Assembly (NCBI GenBank): GCA_015501075.1
Contig: JADNYJ010000027.1
Span: 186,001 to 250,000, forward strand
Reading direction: 5' to 3'
DNA: 64,000 nucleotides
DNA from: Gymnopilus junonius
Lineage: Eukaryota; Basidiomycota; Agaricomycetes; Agaricales; Galerinaceae
Shown in pieces: positions 11,424 to 22,119 of this stretch. Under the pieces are notes generated by a model that made no database searches, was not told the DNA's origin, and saw only the letters and a program-made list of their open reading frames with translations. The number at the start of each line of letters is the position of its first letter. Position 1 is the first letter of the stretch. A program made the position numbers and the translations under genes.

Positions 11424-12276
11424 TTACGATTGTGGTACCTCGACGGCCGCGCTTTCGGTTTCGGTTTCGATTTGCGACTTTCGGTATGCTGCTGCGGCAT
11501 CCTTAGGGGGGAATGTTCATGTTCATTGGAATTTGGGTTACATAAGGGGGCTCCTTCAAGAAATCTCAAGTCTGTATACTTTTAAACTGCCGTTGAACTC
11601 TTCAGTTCAAACGGTCCAAACAAAACTCTCACTCTCCTTTTTTTCGTGTACATACCATACCATTCTTTTTGAATTACTACCACACCACACCACGCTCATT
11701 TAGCTATTTAAGTTATATTCAATATATAGATGGACTAGCAAGTCCTGCCAATTAAATAACACGTTTCCCTCGCGTCTTGCCTTCTGTCTTCCATGAATGC
11801 TTTTTGTGAACACCTTTTCCCAATGCCCATGTCCCAGGACCCATGGTACATACTTGGGTTCAATAATTACATTCAATCCAGAATTGAACGTCCAAGTTCC
11901 AACGCAACTCTCCATCCGAAGGATAGTTCCGTATGGGGACCACGTCAGTATAACAAACTCCTCCTCCGGCAGGCGGGCATCATCGCATCGCATATCGCTG
12001 GTGGCTCGGAGCAAGGGAACATTAAGCGTCATTTATTTATTTATGTAAGTCGTGCGTCGTGCATATGCTATGTATTGCCAATGTGCAACCTGACTTGAAT
12101 TGATCACTACGCAACTCAAGCTAACCTGACCTAACTTGACTTGAGCTGAACCGACATGACCTGACCCAACAAACACAACCAGTCAGTCAATCAGCCAGCC
12201 AGCTGACCTCAAATAACCTTACTCCCCGACTCCCTTCACAGACCAAAAAAAAACAAAAAAAGTAAATCAAAAGCGC
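11424..12276. other. 3' flank with degenerate CTGACTTGA-type repeat
   Basis: Non-coding. From about 12088 to 12215 the sequence is a string of variants of CTGACCTAACTTGACTTGAG and CCAGTCAGTCAATCAGCCAG, forming an irregular short-period repeat. A shorter version lies at about 9042-9090 in the first duplication unit. A poly-A/C tract (AAAAAAAAACAAAAAAA) sits at 12245-12261. Confidence 0.6.
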
Positions 12277-14461
12277 CTACGCAACCACGGCCTTCCACAC
12301 CCCTTCCAGTCCCTTTGCATTAACACCCGCATCCGCGCCGACGCCGAGGAGACCCCACACCTCCCTCGCAATGCGCTTCTCCTGCTTGCTCAGGAACAAG
12401 AGGAGAGTGCTGAATCGGGGGATGAGGGCAAAGTGGATGAGGTACTCTTTGATTGTGTGTTTGAGCTGGTCTGCGTCTGCTTGTTCTTGGCCTTGTTCTT
12501 GTTCTTGTGAGAGGACAGAGGACGGTAAAGAAGAGGGTGAAATGGAGGGTGAAGGAGAAGTAGAGGGGGGAAGGGATTTGAGCACTACGAGGAATACTTC
12601 TAGGATGGACACGAGCAGTGAAGGTTCCAGGGACGTTTTGCACAGGGCTGGGAATTGAGCGGGGGGGATGGTCTGTTGGGTTGGGTGTATGGATGGGTGG
12701 GTGGGTTGTCAGTATAATACGAAATAGAAGAAAGGAAAAAAAAGAAAGAAAAAGAAAGAAAGAAAGAAAGAAGGAAGAAAGAAAGAAGGGAAGAAAACCG
12801 AAATGGAATAGCAATGGAACTTAAAACTCACATTAATCAAGCCCCATCTCTCCTCAGGACCCTTCAAACCCTCCCAGAGCCGGGTGAATTCAAATAGCGT
12901 CGTGGGTGGTTTCCCACCATTCACCGTATTTTCAGTTCGAGTCAAGAAGATGGACTTTTTTGGTTGCGCTTGTGTTTGAGCTGGTGCTTGTGCTTGGAAT
13001 TGAGCTGGTACAGAAACAGAAGCAGGTCCAGCGCCGTTCACATTCGTACCAGCAGCACTTAAACCAGAAGCGGCAGCGGCAGCAGCAGACCCGCCCTCCC
13101 CGCCCCTAGAAGCAAATATCGTCTTCTCCCCGTTTTTCCTGAATATTCCCCCGCCCACGCGGGCCGTGCGGGATTCTTTAGCTTCTTTGAAACTTGCGGG
13201 TGCTGGGGGAGGTATGGCTGGTGCGGGTGCGGGCGAGGCTGGTGTTGGTGAGGGTGCGGTTGGGGCGGTTGGTTTGCTATTGGGAACTTGGGTTGGAGAG
13301 ACAGGTTGAGGTTGGGTTGAGGGAGGAGGTTGGGGTGGAAAAGGAGAAGATGGTTTGGCGGGAGGAGATGGTTTGGCGGGAGGAGAGGGCTTGGCGGGAG
13401 GAGAGGGTTTGGCGGGAAGAGATGGTTTGGATGGCTGAGATGGTTTGGAGGGAGGGGATGGTTTGGCGGGAGGAGATAGTTTGAGAGAGCGAGAAGACAC
13501 AGCTTCTAATGTATCTGGGGTCTTAGTTGCACTTTTAAGTGCTGCTGCTGCTGCTGAGGGAGCTTGCGCAGGCCGTGGTACTGCTTGAGGTTTGATAGCG
13601 GGTGCAGGTGGTGTGGTATCCGTTTTGACAGCCTCTGGTTTTGGTTTCGGCTCTGGTGCTGGAGTTTTCTTTGCGGTCGCGGACGATGCTGCTGGAGTTG
13701 AAGCAGAAGCAGAGGGCGTAGGCACAGAAGTAGATACAGGCTGGCCAGACGCATCAATAATCTTGATCGGGACGCGTCTCCTCCTGCCCGCTGTCATCTC
13801 TGGGGCGAGGGAGGATTGGACGGGTGAGATGGGCGATTTGGATTTCTAATTTATGAACAAAGTGATCAGATGAGGGTTTGGTATTTTAGAGTTGAGATGC
13901 ACCTTTGCTTTTTCGTTTTGGATGAGGGCCATGACGGATTTGAGCTCGTCCTGTGCGGCGGTGTTGGAGGGTTCGATGCGCAGGATCTGGGAGAAATCTG
14001 GGGGTTGAGTATGAGTATGAGTAAGTGCGGAATGTTGGATGGCGCGAGATAAGCGCACCCTTCTCTGCTTCTAAGAGTTTACCCAGACCTACACTAGCCT
14101 GTCCGCGCCTGAAGAGACCCTTGACGTTATTCTTATTCAGCCCCAAGACGGTGGTGCAGTCCCTCTCTGCATCCTCGTATCTAAAAAAGCCAAGGAAGCA
14201 TAAGGATTGCTGGGTACAAGGTAAACAAAAAAACGAAGGCACGAACTTGCCTAGCTTGAGATAGGCAGCTGCGCGGTTGAGGTAGAAAGTGGGGTCCGGG
14301 TTCTTGTCAGCGAGGATGGCGGATGTGTAGTGTCCTATGGCGGTGGGGTAGTCGCCGGTTTTGAACGCGTGGTTGCCCTGGTGTGTATGTTAGGATAGAC
14401 TGAGAGGAGGAGGATGTAGACGCGCCTTTTCTTTTGCTGCTTGTGCTTTTGGGTTGGACAT
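12277..14461 (-). CDS. TPR and RPAP3_C domain co-chaperone-like protein
   Basis: Exons 14461-14426, 14377-14247, 14180-14059, 13997-13903, 13845-12832 and 12672-12277, adding to 597 codons in one frame. The N-terminus (MSNPKAQAAKEKGNHAF, DYPTAIGHYTSAI, YLNRAAAYLKLGK, GLFRRGQASVGLGK) is a three-motif TPR domain of the type that binds Hsp90/Hsp70 tails. Then come VPIKIIDA, a Pro/Ala/Lys-rich linker with KPSPPA repeats, and FEFTRLWEGLKG to the stop. That last part is a clear RPAP3_C domain (LEPSLLVSILEVF, IPRFSTLLLFLSKQEKRIA). This is the layout of RPAP3/SPAG1-like proteins, which work with R2TP and Hsp90. Intron 1 appears to start GC (GCGCGT) and is the least certain junction. The gene lies in the duplicated block. 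Two other copies (9135-9302 and 16560-17690) are broken. Confidence 0.82.
12722..12795. repeat. (GAAA)n purine tract in RPAP3-like intron
   Basis: Imperfect GAAA/GGAA microsatellite in the last intron of the minus-strand RPAP3-like gene, so the pre-mRNA carries a CUUU-type pyrimidine tract. Confidence 0.85.
13345..13480 (-). repeat. 18-bp coding minisatellite (KPSPPA units)
   Basis: Seven or eight imperfect copies of an 18-bp unit (GGCGGGAGGAGATGGTTT on the plus strand) encode tandem KPSPPA/KPSQPS hexapeptides in the linker of the RPAP3-like protein. The decayed copy at 16560-17690 has only one or two units. Confidence 0.85.
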
Positions 14462-15270
14462 GAGTGATTGAAAGAGAACGCGGACTAAAAGCTGTGAAGC
14501 CAAACAAAAGCGGATTACGAGGAACACATTGACCTGTTGTCTTATCCCTCCTCCTGCCCGGCGATAAACGGCGCCAACTAACGGGCCACGCAATTCTCTT
14601 CCTAGCCACACTGCAGTGACATTGCTCCTGCAAATGCCACACCCAGCGACGGCTCAATCGATCAACAGTCACCCCTTCTACCCTCAAAGCGGCCAACTTT
14701 GCCGTGCTTGCCCAAGGAACAGCGCTCACCATAACGGATATACTGCATGGCCATCGCCGCTACATTCTTGCTCGCCCTCCATGCGCATAAACCAACAACA
14801 ACGTTGTATTCTGACCACTTAAATTCCGTCAACCTACTCAGCTCCCAACCACCTACCCACACCCTCGAAACTAAACTAACCCGCTCATATTACTGATGGA
14901 TCCTTGACATCTGCACGCGAGGAAAGATGAGATATTATTCTTTATCACTGCAAAGCCCATACTCCTAACAATGATCTCCCATTTTCCTCAAACTACCACG
15001 CCGACCATATAGCATCCCACTCTCATCACGATGACCCACATCCAATGCCTTTACTTAGGTGGCTATCTATGTACTAAGTGTGAGAAGCTCCCGTAGCACG
15101 ACATAGGAGGGTCAGGACTGGGAGGAGGGAGATTTATCTCTCTTCTGCCTTTCCTACCACTATGCTAGTCTCGTACCCACTCGTATTAGGCAGTCACAAA
15201 GTGATGTGCTCTGGTCGCCAAAAAATGATGGGCGAAGCCCCTCCTACCAATCGCCATCACCTGGTGCAAA
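14462..15270. other. Upstream region of RPAP3-like gene; 3' flank of APH-like gene
   Basis: No gene seen. ORFs at 14616-14822 (plus) and 14662-14862 (minus) overlap each other and match nothing I recognise. Confidence 0.45.
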
Positions 15271-16430
15271 TTACGCGATACGCCTGCCTCTCCTGCGTGA
15301 TTTGACGGCGCCATTCTCATCGAGACCTAACAAAGGTGTTAGTACCAGATTGCCGAAGCACATAGACGTCGATGCTCACCAAGGGATGAGTTGCCGCTCT
15401 GCAGGACAATGCCAGCTGCTGCGATGAGAAGATTGAGTTTCGAGGAAACAGGAAGGCTGATCTTTTTAGCAACTGCCTGCAGGAATGGATCGGTGGTACC
15501 GTGGAAGTAAAAGCTGGCAAAAGAATGCGGAAGGACGTTTACGTGTTGGCAGTCGACCGTCCAGACGCGTTCGTTCACAGGGTCCCAGAGGAAGTTCTTG
15601 AGGGAAACGTCCGAGGGAGAGAGGAGACGAGCCTCGGTATCGAAAGAAATGCGGACTTGAGGCCGTCCAGGTCGACGTTCCAAGGCCTCTCGCGAGAATG
15701 AGTACGAGGCGGGTCAGTGCGATAAACCTGGCAACGCACCCTATTTACATAGTTTTCCAATGCGGTGGCGTTGATGAACGAGACGGGGGCCTCAGCCATG
15801 CCAAAGAAGTCATGTTGAATTCGTCCGCCTCCTACAGGGCCGATCCCGTTCCCCCCAGGAAGAGGACACCGCAGCAACGCCTCGACGGCATTGACGATTG
15901 CGTCGAGGGCGAAATCAGCACGGCGTGTTTGCTCCTCGGCGGAGAGGTTAGGCTCAGAGATCCAGGCGTGGAACGACGGCGCATTGATGTACTCCATAAC
16001 CAAATACGTGCTGCCGTCCCCATCGTTGAAGATATCGTATACTTCAGGCAGGTGGAGGTCTAGTGCAGAGGTCTGAGCCTGTGCATAGAGATACGCCTGG
16101 GTGCGCGCCTCGGCCTCTAGGCAGGGGTTTCCACGTTTGACGAAGACCTGCGAGCCAAGGGAAGATAAGATTATATACGTCCCGGGGCTCTTGGAGCACA
16201 AGTCAACTATGTGTCGCTGGGCGGCCGTAAGCTATACAACATCCGTCAGTGCTACAACGACACCACACAAGGAGACTCACCGTTGAGTGAAATGGGTGGG
16301 AAAGTTGAGTCTCTTGGGCGAGCGTACGGATGAGGGTCATGATGCGCGCCTTGCCAAAACGACCGTGACAAACCGTGACCACCGTTTCATTCAGCTTTGA
16401 GACTCGGAAATGCTCCTGTGTCTTGCACAC
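15271..16430 (-). CDS. APH/kinase-fold protein (phosphotransferase-like)
   Basis: Exons 16430-16281, 16231-15740, 15686-15380 and 15326-15271 (334 aa), all GT-AG. An N-lobe-like part reads TYIILSSLGSQVFVKRGNP, EAEARTQAYLYAQAQ and YLVMEYINAPSFHAW (hinge). The C-lobe carries SPSDVSLKNFLWDP, which fits the D-x4-N catalytic loop of aminoglycoside-phosphotransferase-like kinases but with Ser where His usually precedes. WTVDCQHVNVLP follows as the metal-binding Asp segment. Substrate unknown. The family is expanded in mushrooms. The decayed paralogue at 20985-22030 shares the intron positions. The initiator Met is the least certain part, as the first exon has little to compare with. Confidence 0.72.
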
Positions 16431-16559
16431 TAGCCTTATGTACCAAATTCTTGGTCAACCTCGTGTATATACAAAAGTTGTACGTGGCTGTAAAATTTTG
16501 TGCTTGGAGAACAAGAGGTTGATTTTCTAGTGAATTTTCTTAGTCGCCATTTCAAACTC

Positions 16560-17690
16560 CCGAAAGCAGACTCGCCGCCCCTAGAAGGAAATATCGTCTT
16601 TGCCCCATTTTTAAGGAATATCCCCCAGCCGATGCGGGTCATGCGGGAGTCTTTGGCTTCTTTGAAACTTGCGGGTGCTGGTGGGGTTGTGGTTGGTTTG
16701 GGTGCGGGTGAGGGTGAGGGGGATGGCGCCGCTGGTGTAGTTGGTTTGTCGTTGGGTGGTTGTGGGAAAGAAGGTTGGGGTGGAGATGGTTTAGCGGGAG
16801 GAGACGGTTTAAGAGAGCGAGAAGACGCAGCTTCGAGCGTGTCTGGGATTTTAGTTGTACTTTTAGATGCTGCTACTGCTACTGGTGGTGCTGAAGGAGC
16901 TTGCGCAAGCCGTGGTGGTGCTTGAGGTTTGATAGCTGGTGGTTTGATATCTGTTTTGACTGACGCAGGTTTTGGCTCTGGCTCTGGAATTTTCTTTGTG
17001 GACGCAGACGAAGATGGTGCTAATGCTGGAGTTGAAGCAGAAGCAGAGGGCGCCGAAGGAGATATAGGCTGGACAGACGCATCAATAATCTTGATCGGGA
17101 CGCGTCTCCTTTTGCCCGCTGTCGTTTCTGGTGCGAAGGAGGATTGGACGGGTGAGATGGGGGACTTTAATTTCTCATTTATCATCGGATGGGGTTTATA
17201 TTTTACAGTTAAGATGTACCTTTGCTTTTCCCTAGGGCCGTGACGGCTTTGAGTTCGTCCTGCGCGGCGGTGTTGGAGGGTTCGATACGTAGGATTTAGG
17301 AAATGTCTGGTGCAAAGCAAGTGAATAAGGTAACTGGTGGATGGCGCGAGACTTACCCTTCTCTGATTCTAGTAGTTTATCAATACCCACACTGGCCTGT
17401 CGCGTCTGAAGAGACCCTTGACGTTATTCTTACTCAGTCCCAAGACGGCCGTACAATACCTCTCTGCATGTTCATATCTAAAAAAGACATCAGTCGGCAC
17501 TCCTATGCGGAAGGAAACAGAGAAGAGGGCACGAACTTGGCTAGCTTGAGATAGGCAGCTGCGCGGTTGAGGTAGAAAGTGGGGTCCGGGTTCTTGTCAG
17601 CGAGGATGGCGGAGGTGTAGTGCCCTATGGCGGTGGGTAGTCGCCAGCTTTGAATGACTGGTGATATCAAGGCCAAATAAAAGCGGCCCA
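16560..17690 (-). pseudogene. Decayed, truncated RPAP3-like copy
   Basis: Alignable to the intact gene from GHYTSAILADKNPDPTFYLN through VPIKIIDAS, the Pro-rich linker and ARVGGGIF-type motif (here TRIGWGIFLKNGAKTIF). The first coding exon is absent, and one C is missing in GACTACCC just before TAIGHYTSA. The exon equivalent to DFSQILRIEPSN has TAA in place of CAG, and several linker residues are lost. The whole RPAP3_C domain is replaced by unrelated sequence downstream of 16560. It abuts the start of the APH-like gene at 16430. Confidence 0.78.
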
Positions 17691-17777
17691 TAGATTCCGC
17701 CGCAGTCAGTCGAAATGAAATCCAGTGCTACCTAACATATATAACATGTCCACAACTAAGATCCTCTGCAAAGCTCA

Positions 17778-20020
17778 ATGTCTGCTCTCACTGCGGCCTC
17801 TGGTCCAAAAGCCTCCAAGAACCCGTTCCGCTCCAACCGGCCTCTCCAAATCCCACAGGCTCTTCCTCCTCTGGTCCCAGCTCTAGCCATCCAACACCAG
17901 CACCTTCATCGCCCCCACCTGCATTCTCTCCTCCTCCGTCTCTGTATCCCACCATCAACTAATGCCGCCGCCCCAAGCTCAACACCCATCCCTCCCGAAC
18001 GCGACTTTCCCGATATATCACACATAGCACTCTTCATTGCCCAGAGAAGACCCCCCGCCGTACACACTCCGCCCTCTGCTTTTTCCGGCGAGACGACGGT
18101 GGAACAGGGCCCCTCGCGCCCGTTTCAGCCTGCGCCTCCTCGACCGGGGAGTACGAACCACAACCACAACCATGGTCCTGGCCACGGTCCCATTCCAGGG
18201 AGCTTCCCTATGCCCGTACCAGACCAGCGCCCTCGCCCTCGCCTAGTCGAGGAGGTGGCGGGATATTACACCAGCTTACGAGTTCGATAACTCAGGTGTT
18301 CGATGAAATTAATTCGACATTTAACACCCCTCCTTCCTCTTCTACGAGACCGAGCGGGCCTGGGTATCAGTGGTCGTCATACTCTGGTTCTGGCCAACAA
18401 CCGCAGCAGAGCCAAAGGCAGTACGCCCCTCCTCCTCCTGCTCGTCCTCCTCCTCTGCAGTCGCAGAGTTATCGCCCACCTCCAGGCCCTCCGCCTCCCC
18501 AGTCCCAATCTTACGCCCCGCCCCCCGGTCCACCCCCTTCCACTTCCACTTCCTTCCACCCGGGCCTTATCCCCCCTCCCCGTCATCCCACCCAACGATC
18601 TCACTCTCCAAGCCCGAGCTCAGGAGGCCCTTCTTCCAGTCCAAACTACCCTGCAAATCCAAATCCTAATCCAAGCCCCTCCGCATCTTCAGATTTCGCG
18701 CGCGACTTTTACGCAGCCGGGACAGGCGACGGATTACATCTCGTCGAAGACGATGATAACGATGATGATACGCCTTTGGGGTTACGACAACGCAGGCGGT
18801 CGATGAGTGATTTGAATTATGCTCGTGAACGGAATGGGAAGGGCGGTGGGGGTGGTGCTGGTGCTAGTAGCAGAGGTGAAGGGGCAAGTGGAAATACTGG
18901 AACCATCCCAAATGACGGCCGTCCAACGACGCACCCCGTCCTCTGTCCTCCGCTACTGAAAGATGGCAAATTGCTGGTGTATCCTGTCGGGTATGAATGC
19001 GACAAGTGTGAGTCCCTCGTATGCGAGTTTTTACTTTTTTTTTTCTGTGTTGTGTTTTACTATCCTTTTCTTCCTTCCTTTCTTTCTTTCTTCCTTCCTC
19101 TTTCTCTTCCTTTTTTTTATCTTATTTTCTTGATTTTTGGAATGATAAACCTCTCTCGTCTCTGTTTTCTGTTCCCTTTTCTCTCTTTTTTTTTCAACGC
19201 GCATGCTGTGATACTCATCCTCATACCTCTTTTCTTCTTCCTTCTAGGCCACAACACAGGCTATAAAAAATCCGACCCAGACCATCCATGTAAGAAATGC
19301 TGGAACAAGTACGCGAAACCGTTTTCGGGTCCTTTAGCATATTCCTTTTCTTCCTCCACCTCTTCTTCCTCTGGTCCTTACGCTTCAAATTCAAATTCAG
19401 CTGCGGGCCCTTCCTCCCCAAATGCGACCGCCACAGCATCCAACTTCCAACGCCCCCTCCTTTCCCTCCCTTCCCAATCCCAAGGGAGGAAACTGCAGCA
19501 TAGACACAGCCAGAGCTCCAGCGGAAACGCACCCTACGCACCCCCTCCCGGTCCTCCACCCATGCCAGGTGCATTCCCCGCTCACGACGATTCCAACTAC
19601 GACTACGACTACGCACGCCCATACGGTCGCAGTAGAGACTTACACGGGCGGATGGAGCGGAAGTTGGAGAGGAGGCTGGATAGGCTCGGGTTGACGCCTA
19701 CTTCTGGCACGGGTGCTGGTGCGTTCGGTTCTGAGAGTCTCAGTCCGAGTCCTAGTCCTTCTGGGTACGGCTCTGGAGGTGGCGGGTATGGTGGGGGGTA
19801 CGGCGGTAGGAGTGGATACGGACACAGTGTAAGCGCAAGCAACTTGGGGTCTACCTCGAACACCGGCCCAGGCCCGAGCAGGGTGGTATACCCGCCCGGG
19901 GACCCGCGGATTGGAGGGAGGTTGTGTTGGAAGTGTGATGGGAGGGGGAGCGAGAGTTTTTTGTTGTTGGATCGGGTGAGGTGTGGGGTGTGTGGGGGTG
20001 TTGGGAGGGTTTTTGGGTAG
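17778..20020 (+). CDS. HUA1: HUA1-like proline-rich zinc-binding protein
   Basis: Two exons, 17778-19007 and 19248-20020. The conserved core reads LLVYPVGYECDKCHNTGYKK, HPCKKCWNKYAKPF and, at the end, GDPRIGGRLCWKCDGRG with CGVCGGVGRVFG. This matches the Hua1 pattern of paired CxxC/CxxCxG zinc motifs (DnaJ-type-like), a cytoplasmic protein linked to cortical actin patches in yeast. A Pro/Gln/Ser-rich region (YAPPPPARPPPLQSQSY) precedes it. From about 18250 to the stop the frame is clean. The first 470 bp are not: recognisable peptide (NPFRSNR, PERDFPDISH, PREDPPPYT, SGETTVEQGP, GGGGI followed by LTSSITQVFDEIN) changes frame about five times between 17840 and 18245. Either the N-terminus is error-laden or this copy is decaying. 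It lies head-to-head with the broken RPAP3-like copy. Confidence 0.68.
19062..19115. repeat. (CTTT)n/(CTTC)n tract in HUA1-like intron
   Basis: Imperfect pyrimidine microsatellite in the 240-nt intron of the plus-strand HUA1-like gene. In RNA sense it resembles the tract in the RPAP3-like intron at 12722-12795. Confidence 0.8.
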
Positions 20021-20984
20021 GGGGGAGGGAGGGTTTTTGGGTAGTGAGAGGGGGGGAGTGAAGGTATGTGGGTGATTTTTAATTTATGTTTCAATGATTC
20101 AATGTACCACCTACCAATGCATGAAGTACCGTGAAATTTAAAATTTGAAAATGAACACTCGTACTTGCATGTACTCATCTTAGTCTACTAGGTACTTACT
20201 TACAACTACATAATACTAAGCATAACTACAGTTTACTCGCGTGTCGCCTCGGAATGAAATACTCATATCTCATCTCATCGCATCGCATCGCATCGTACAT
20301 GAGTAACATGATGTGTAGCGTAGCTTCGGGGGTGCAGAATTGGTCTGACAATGTGCATGCGTACTAGTACTGCGTGATTAAAATTCAGTCTTGAATCGAT
20401 TGCGACAGCACGGGATCGCTGCCAAACGCGTGGGTCATGATCAATGTATGTATGACGTCACGCGTCGAGGTGGAAGAAATTTAAATTCAAATACTCTCTT
20501 GCATTGAAATCTTGAAAAAGGTGATATGCAGAGGGCGAGATTTGCTATAAACCATTTAAATGATGAAGTAAAGGAACAACCGGATATATGTTGTTCCTCC
20601 TCCAATTTTCTATTGACTTTTTATGGCCGATAAATCTAGAGTAAGTACATATGTAATGACTCTCATTGACCTTTTCCCCGCCTTTTCCCTTTCTCTCCAT
20701 CTCACTGTCCCATTCTTCTCCTTGTTCTTTATTCTGTTTTATACCAGTCCAGATGCAGATGAAGGATGTACTTGGACTGAGTATTTGTGAAGAATGCGGG
20801 TGGTGTTTCTAAGAGGAATTCCGTCTCGGTACGCCAGAATCATCTACCTCCACCTTGTATACAAGTGCGAGGCATGGGGCCATGCTTTTTCTCCTAAATG
20901 AAGTTGACATTGTCCCCTCCTTAGAGCTTGAAAGTTGCAAAGGTCAATCCAGTTTGCGTCTGACACGGCCGCCTCCCCTGCATG
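20021..20984. other. 3' flank of HUA1-like gene
   Basis: No gene. It includes a short CATCT/CATCG tandem repeat at about 20270-20295 and a TGACGTCA site at 20453-20460 within TGACGTCACGCGTCGAGG. The segment around 20410-20470 recurs near 22700-22745. Confidence 0.6.
20453..20460. promoter_or_regulatory. TGACGTCA (CRE/ATF-type palindrome), copy 1
   Basis: Perfect 8-bp CRE followed by CGCGTCGAGG. The same extended 15-16-bp string recurs at 22732 and 23969. Recognition by a bZIP factor is inferred from the motif only. Confidence 0.4.
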
Positions 20985-22030
20985 ACTTGACGGCGCCATT
21001 CTTATCGAAACCTAACAGAAGTGTTAGTACGAGAGTTCTGGAGCACATAGATGCCAATGCTCACCAAAGGATGAGCTGCTGCTCTGTATGACAATGTAGG
21101 ATGCTGACTGGAGAAGATTGAGATGCAGAGAAACAGGAAGGCTGAGCTTCTTGGCAACAGCAGTCAAGAATGGATCGGTGGTACTGTACATGTGGAAGTA
21201 GAAACTGGCAAAAGATCACGGAAGAACATTGATGTTTTGGCAGTCGACCATCCAGACGTGTTCATTCATAGGGTCCCAGAGGAAGTTCTTGAGGGGAGAC
21301 GAGGTTCAGTTTCAAGGGAAATACGAGTTTGAGGGCGTCCAGGACGACGTTACAAGGCCTATCGCGAGATTAGATTAGTACGAGGCCGGCGAGTATGATA
21401 AACCCAGCAACACACCTTGTTTACATAGTTTTCCAGTGCGGTGGAGTTGACAAACGCGATAGGGGCCTCTTCCATACCGAAGAAGCTATGCTGGATACGT
21501 CCACTGCCTACGGCCATTCCCCTCTGGAAGAGGACATCTTAGCAGTGCCTCGACGGTATTGGAGATAGCATCAACGGCCACATCCGCGCGGCGGGTGTGC
21601 TCCTCGGCGGAGAGGTTAGGCTCGGAGATCCAAGCGTGGAACGACGGTGTATTGATGTACTCCATAACCAAATACATGCTGCCTTCCCCATCGTTGAATA
21701 CGTCGTACACTTTGGGCAGGTGGGGGTCTAATGCGGAGGAGGAGAACTGAGCCTGTGTATAGAGGTATGTTTGGGTGCGCGCCTCGGCTTCTAGGCTGGG
21801 GCTTCCACGTTTGGCGAAGACCTGCGAGCTGGGGGAGGATGGGATTATATACGTCCCGGGGCTCTTGGAGCACAAGTCAACGATGTGTCGCTGGGCCGTC
21901 GTTAGCTATATGTGCAACAACCTGTCAGTATTGTAATGTCTCCACACAAGTAGACTCACCGTTGAGTGAATGGGCTGGAAAAGTTACTCAGAGTCCTTTG
22001 GGCAAGCATACGAATGGGGGGTCATGAGCT
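20985..22030 (-). pseudogene. Decayed APH/kinase-fold paralogue
   Basis: Alignable with 15271-16430 throughout, with the same introns. It is broken in several ways. A frame change follows RCPLPEGNG at about 21520, where the other copy continues with Gly-rich residues. The exon after the ENYVNK junction has an in-frame TAA (GCC TTG TAA). A deletion of about 20 bp removes the stretch holding the catalytic-loop Asp (SPSDVSL in the other copy). The first exon is eroded beyond CAACGGTGAG. It cannot encode an active kinase. Confidence 0.82.
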
Positions 22031-22119
22031 CGAGTTGGAAGCGCGTCAGAACAGATTTCTATATATTTGCATTTGTTGTTCTGTGACTCTGCCTCATCTT
22101 CCACAGTACACACTGATTG

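Larger units (their letters stand above)
6320..12100. repeat. Direct tandem duplication, about 3-kb units
   Basis: Two head-to-tail copies are visible by eye. Unit 1 is roughly 6320-9320 and unit 2 starts at about 9325. Matching landmarks include the upstream flank (CTCTGGAGAGACCTCAATGA near 6324 against CTCTAGAGAGATCTCAATGA near 9324), the full membrane-protein gene (6655 against 9640) and the 3' flank (AACACG with CCTTTT near 8705-8755 against 11760-11815). The end of an RPAP3-like gene also recurs (9135-9302 against 12277 onward). Unit 1 therefore contains the membrane gene plus a stub of the RPAP3 gene. Unit 2 contains the membrane gene plus the full RPAP3-like gene. Confidence 0.85.

Noticed and set aside
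13194..13484. Plus-strand ORF rich in VWREEMVWRE repeats
   Set aside because: Antisense shadow of the KPSPPA minisatellite in the RPAP3-like gene.
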